Source: CAZYPU01 sp049642705 (GTDB lineage: Bacteria; Omnitrophota; Gorgyraeia; JABMRN01; RBG-13-46-9). Taken from it: 12,510 nucleotides of DNA. Location: the NCBI GenBank assembly GCA_049642705.1, contig JBARPB010000060.1, forward strand, positions 1 to 12,510. The letters are read 5' to 3'. The notes under the pieces are model-generated. The model worked only from the letters and a program-made list of their open reading frames with translations, ran no database searches and was not told the DNA's origin. Shown in pieces: positions 12,366 to 12,510 of the stretch (position 1 is the first letter of the stretch; every line of letters starts with the position of its first letter). The position numbers and the translations under genes are program-made.

Positions 12366-12510
12366 AAGCGGGTGAATTCAGGGAAACCCGCCTTTTTCAT
12401 AAAAGGCTGGGCAATCCTGAGCCAATCTTTCTGCAGAGCAGAAGGCAGGTGCAGAGACTAAGTATCCGCCACCTAAGGTTGTATGCTAAGGTGATGAGAT
12501 AGTCCAAGCC
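12330..12510 (+). ncRNA. Group I self-splicing intron in tRNA-Tyr (5' and core part)
   Basis: The core can be paired by hand. P1: exon CTGT plus G12330 with CGCAG (12336-12340), giving the required U-G pair at the splice site (T12329-G12337). P2: 12341-12346 with 12357-12362. P3: GCGGGT (12368-12373) with ATCCGC (12464-12469). P4: TTCAGG (12377-12382) with CCTGAG (12416-12421). P5: CCCGCC (12387-12392) with GGC-t-GGG (12405-12411). P6: CC (12422-12423) with GG (12448-12449), capped by the 8-pair P6a (12427-12434 with 12438-12445). P7: GACTA (12456-12460) with TAGTC (12500-12504). P8: CACCT (12470-12474) with AGGTG (12489-12493). The strings GGGCAATCCTGAGCC and GTGCAGAGACT match, from memory, the cyanobacterial tRNA-Leu introns (IC3-like). 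No ORF fits in the visible loops. P9, the terminal G and the 3' exon are outside the window. Confidence 0.9.

Noticed and set aside
12294..12393. Reading the tRNA-Tyr as having only a 21-base intervening sequence, since AAATCTG occurs again at 12351-12357.
   Set aside because: After AAATCTG the stem closure fails (T instead of G at position 43) and no T arm or CCA follows, whereas P1 to P8 of a group I intron pair fully across this region. The repeat lies in P2 and its loop and is probably chance.
1..12510. CRISPR arrays, insertion sequences, toxin-antitoxin or defence genes.
   Set aside because: No spaced direct repeats, transposase motifs or terminal inverted repeats of that kind were seen; the only mobile-type DNA is the insert at 11700-12510.

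Overview
The window is gene-dense and every gene I can support lies on the + strand. Most genes abut or overlap by a few bases. The base composition is moderate (roughly half G+C by eye) except for one clearly AT-rich insert near the right end. The content is core bacterial metabolism and translation: S16, TrmD, L19, RNase HII, formate-THF ligase, ApbE lipoprotein, TilS, FtsH, DHPS, diadenylate cyclase, YbbR, PdxJ, AcpS and NAD(P)H-hydrate dehydratase. The tRNAs encode their CCA ends. The use of PdxJ, a compact Aquifex-like TilS, a divergent formate-THF ligase and rpsP-trmD without rimM suggest an uncultured, probably didermal lineage. An Omnitrophota-like (PVC-related) genome is my low-confidence guess; no marker here settles it.

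Layout. 2-1800: rpsP (3' end)-trmD-rplS-rnhB, a translation and RNA/DNA maintenance operon with overlapping genes, closed by a hairpin terminator at about 1804-1847. 1854-1882: a perfect-consensus sigma70 promoter driving fhs-apbE (1951-4439, overlapping by one base). 4428-4456: a second near-consensus promoter, inside the end of apbE, driving an elongator tRNA-Met(CAT). 4639/4666-5601: tilS. 5584-5612: an extended -10 promoter only about 12 bases before the ftsH start. 5624-11568: ftsH-folP-cdaA-ybbR-pdxJ-acpS-nnrD, an unbroken operon covering membrane proteolysis, folate synthesis, c-di-AMP signalling, vitamin B6, acyl-carrier activation and cofactor repair. 11573-11599: a strong hairpin that also holds a -35-like box. 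11616-11691: tRNA-Thr(TGT).

The unusual part is 11700-12510. A small AT-rich gene coding for an HTH plus LAGLIDADG-like protein fills the space between tRNA-Thr and a tRNA-Tyr(GTA) gene. The tRNA-Tyr gene is interrupted in its anticodon, between positions 35 and 36, by a group I intron. Its P1-P8 elements can be paired base by base, but its 3' end and the 3' exon lie beyond the window. The stop codon of the endonuclease-like gene lies inside the intron (J2/3), so its last 23 codons are the tRNA exon and the intron's P1 and P2. An ORF-less intron next to a free-standing endonuclease-like gene is the arrangement expected for collaborative homing. This is the best candidate here for something not yet described.
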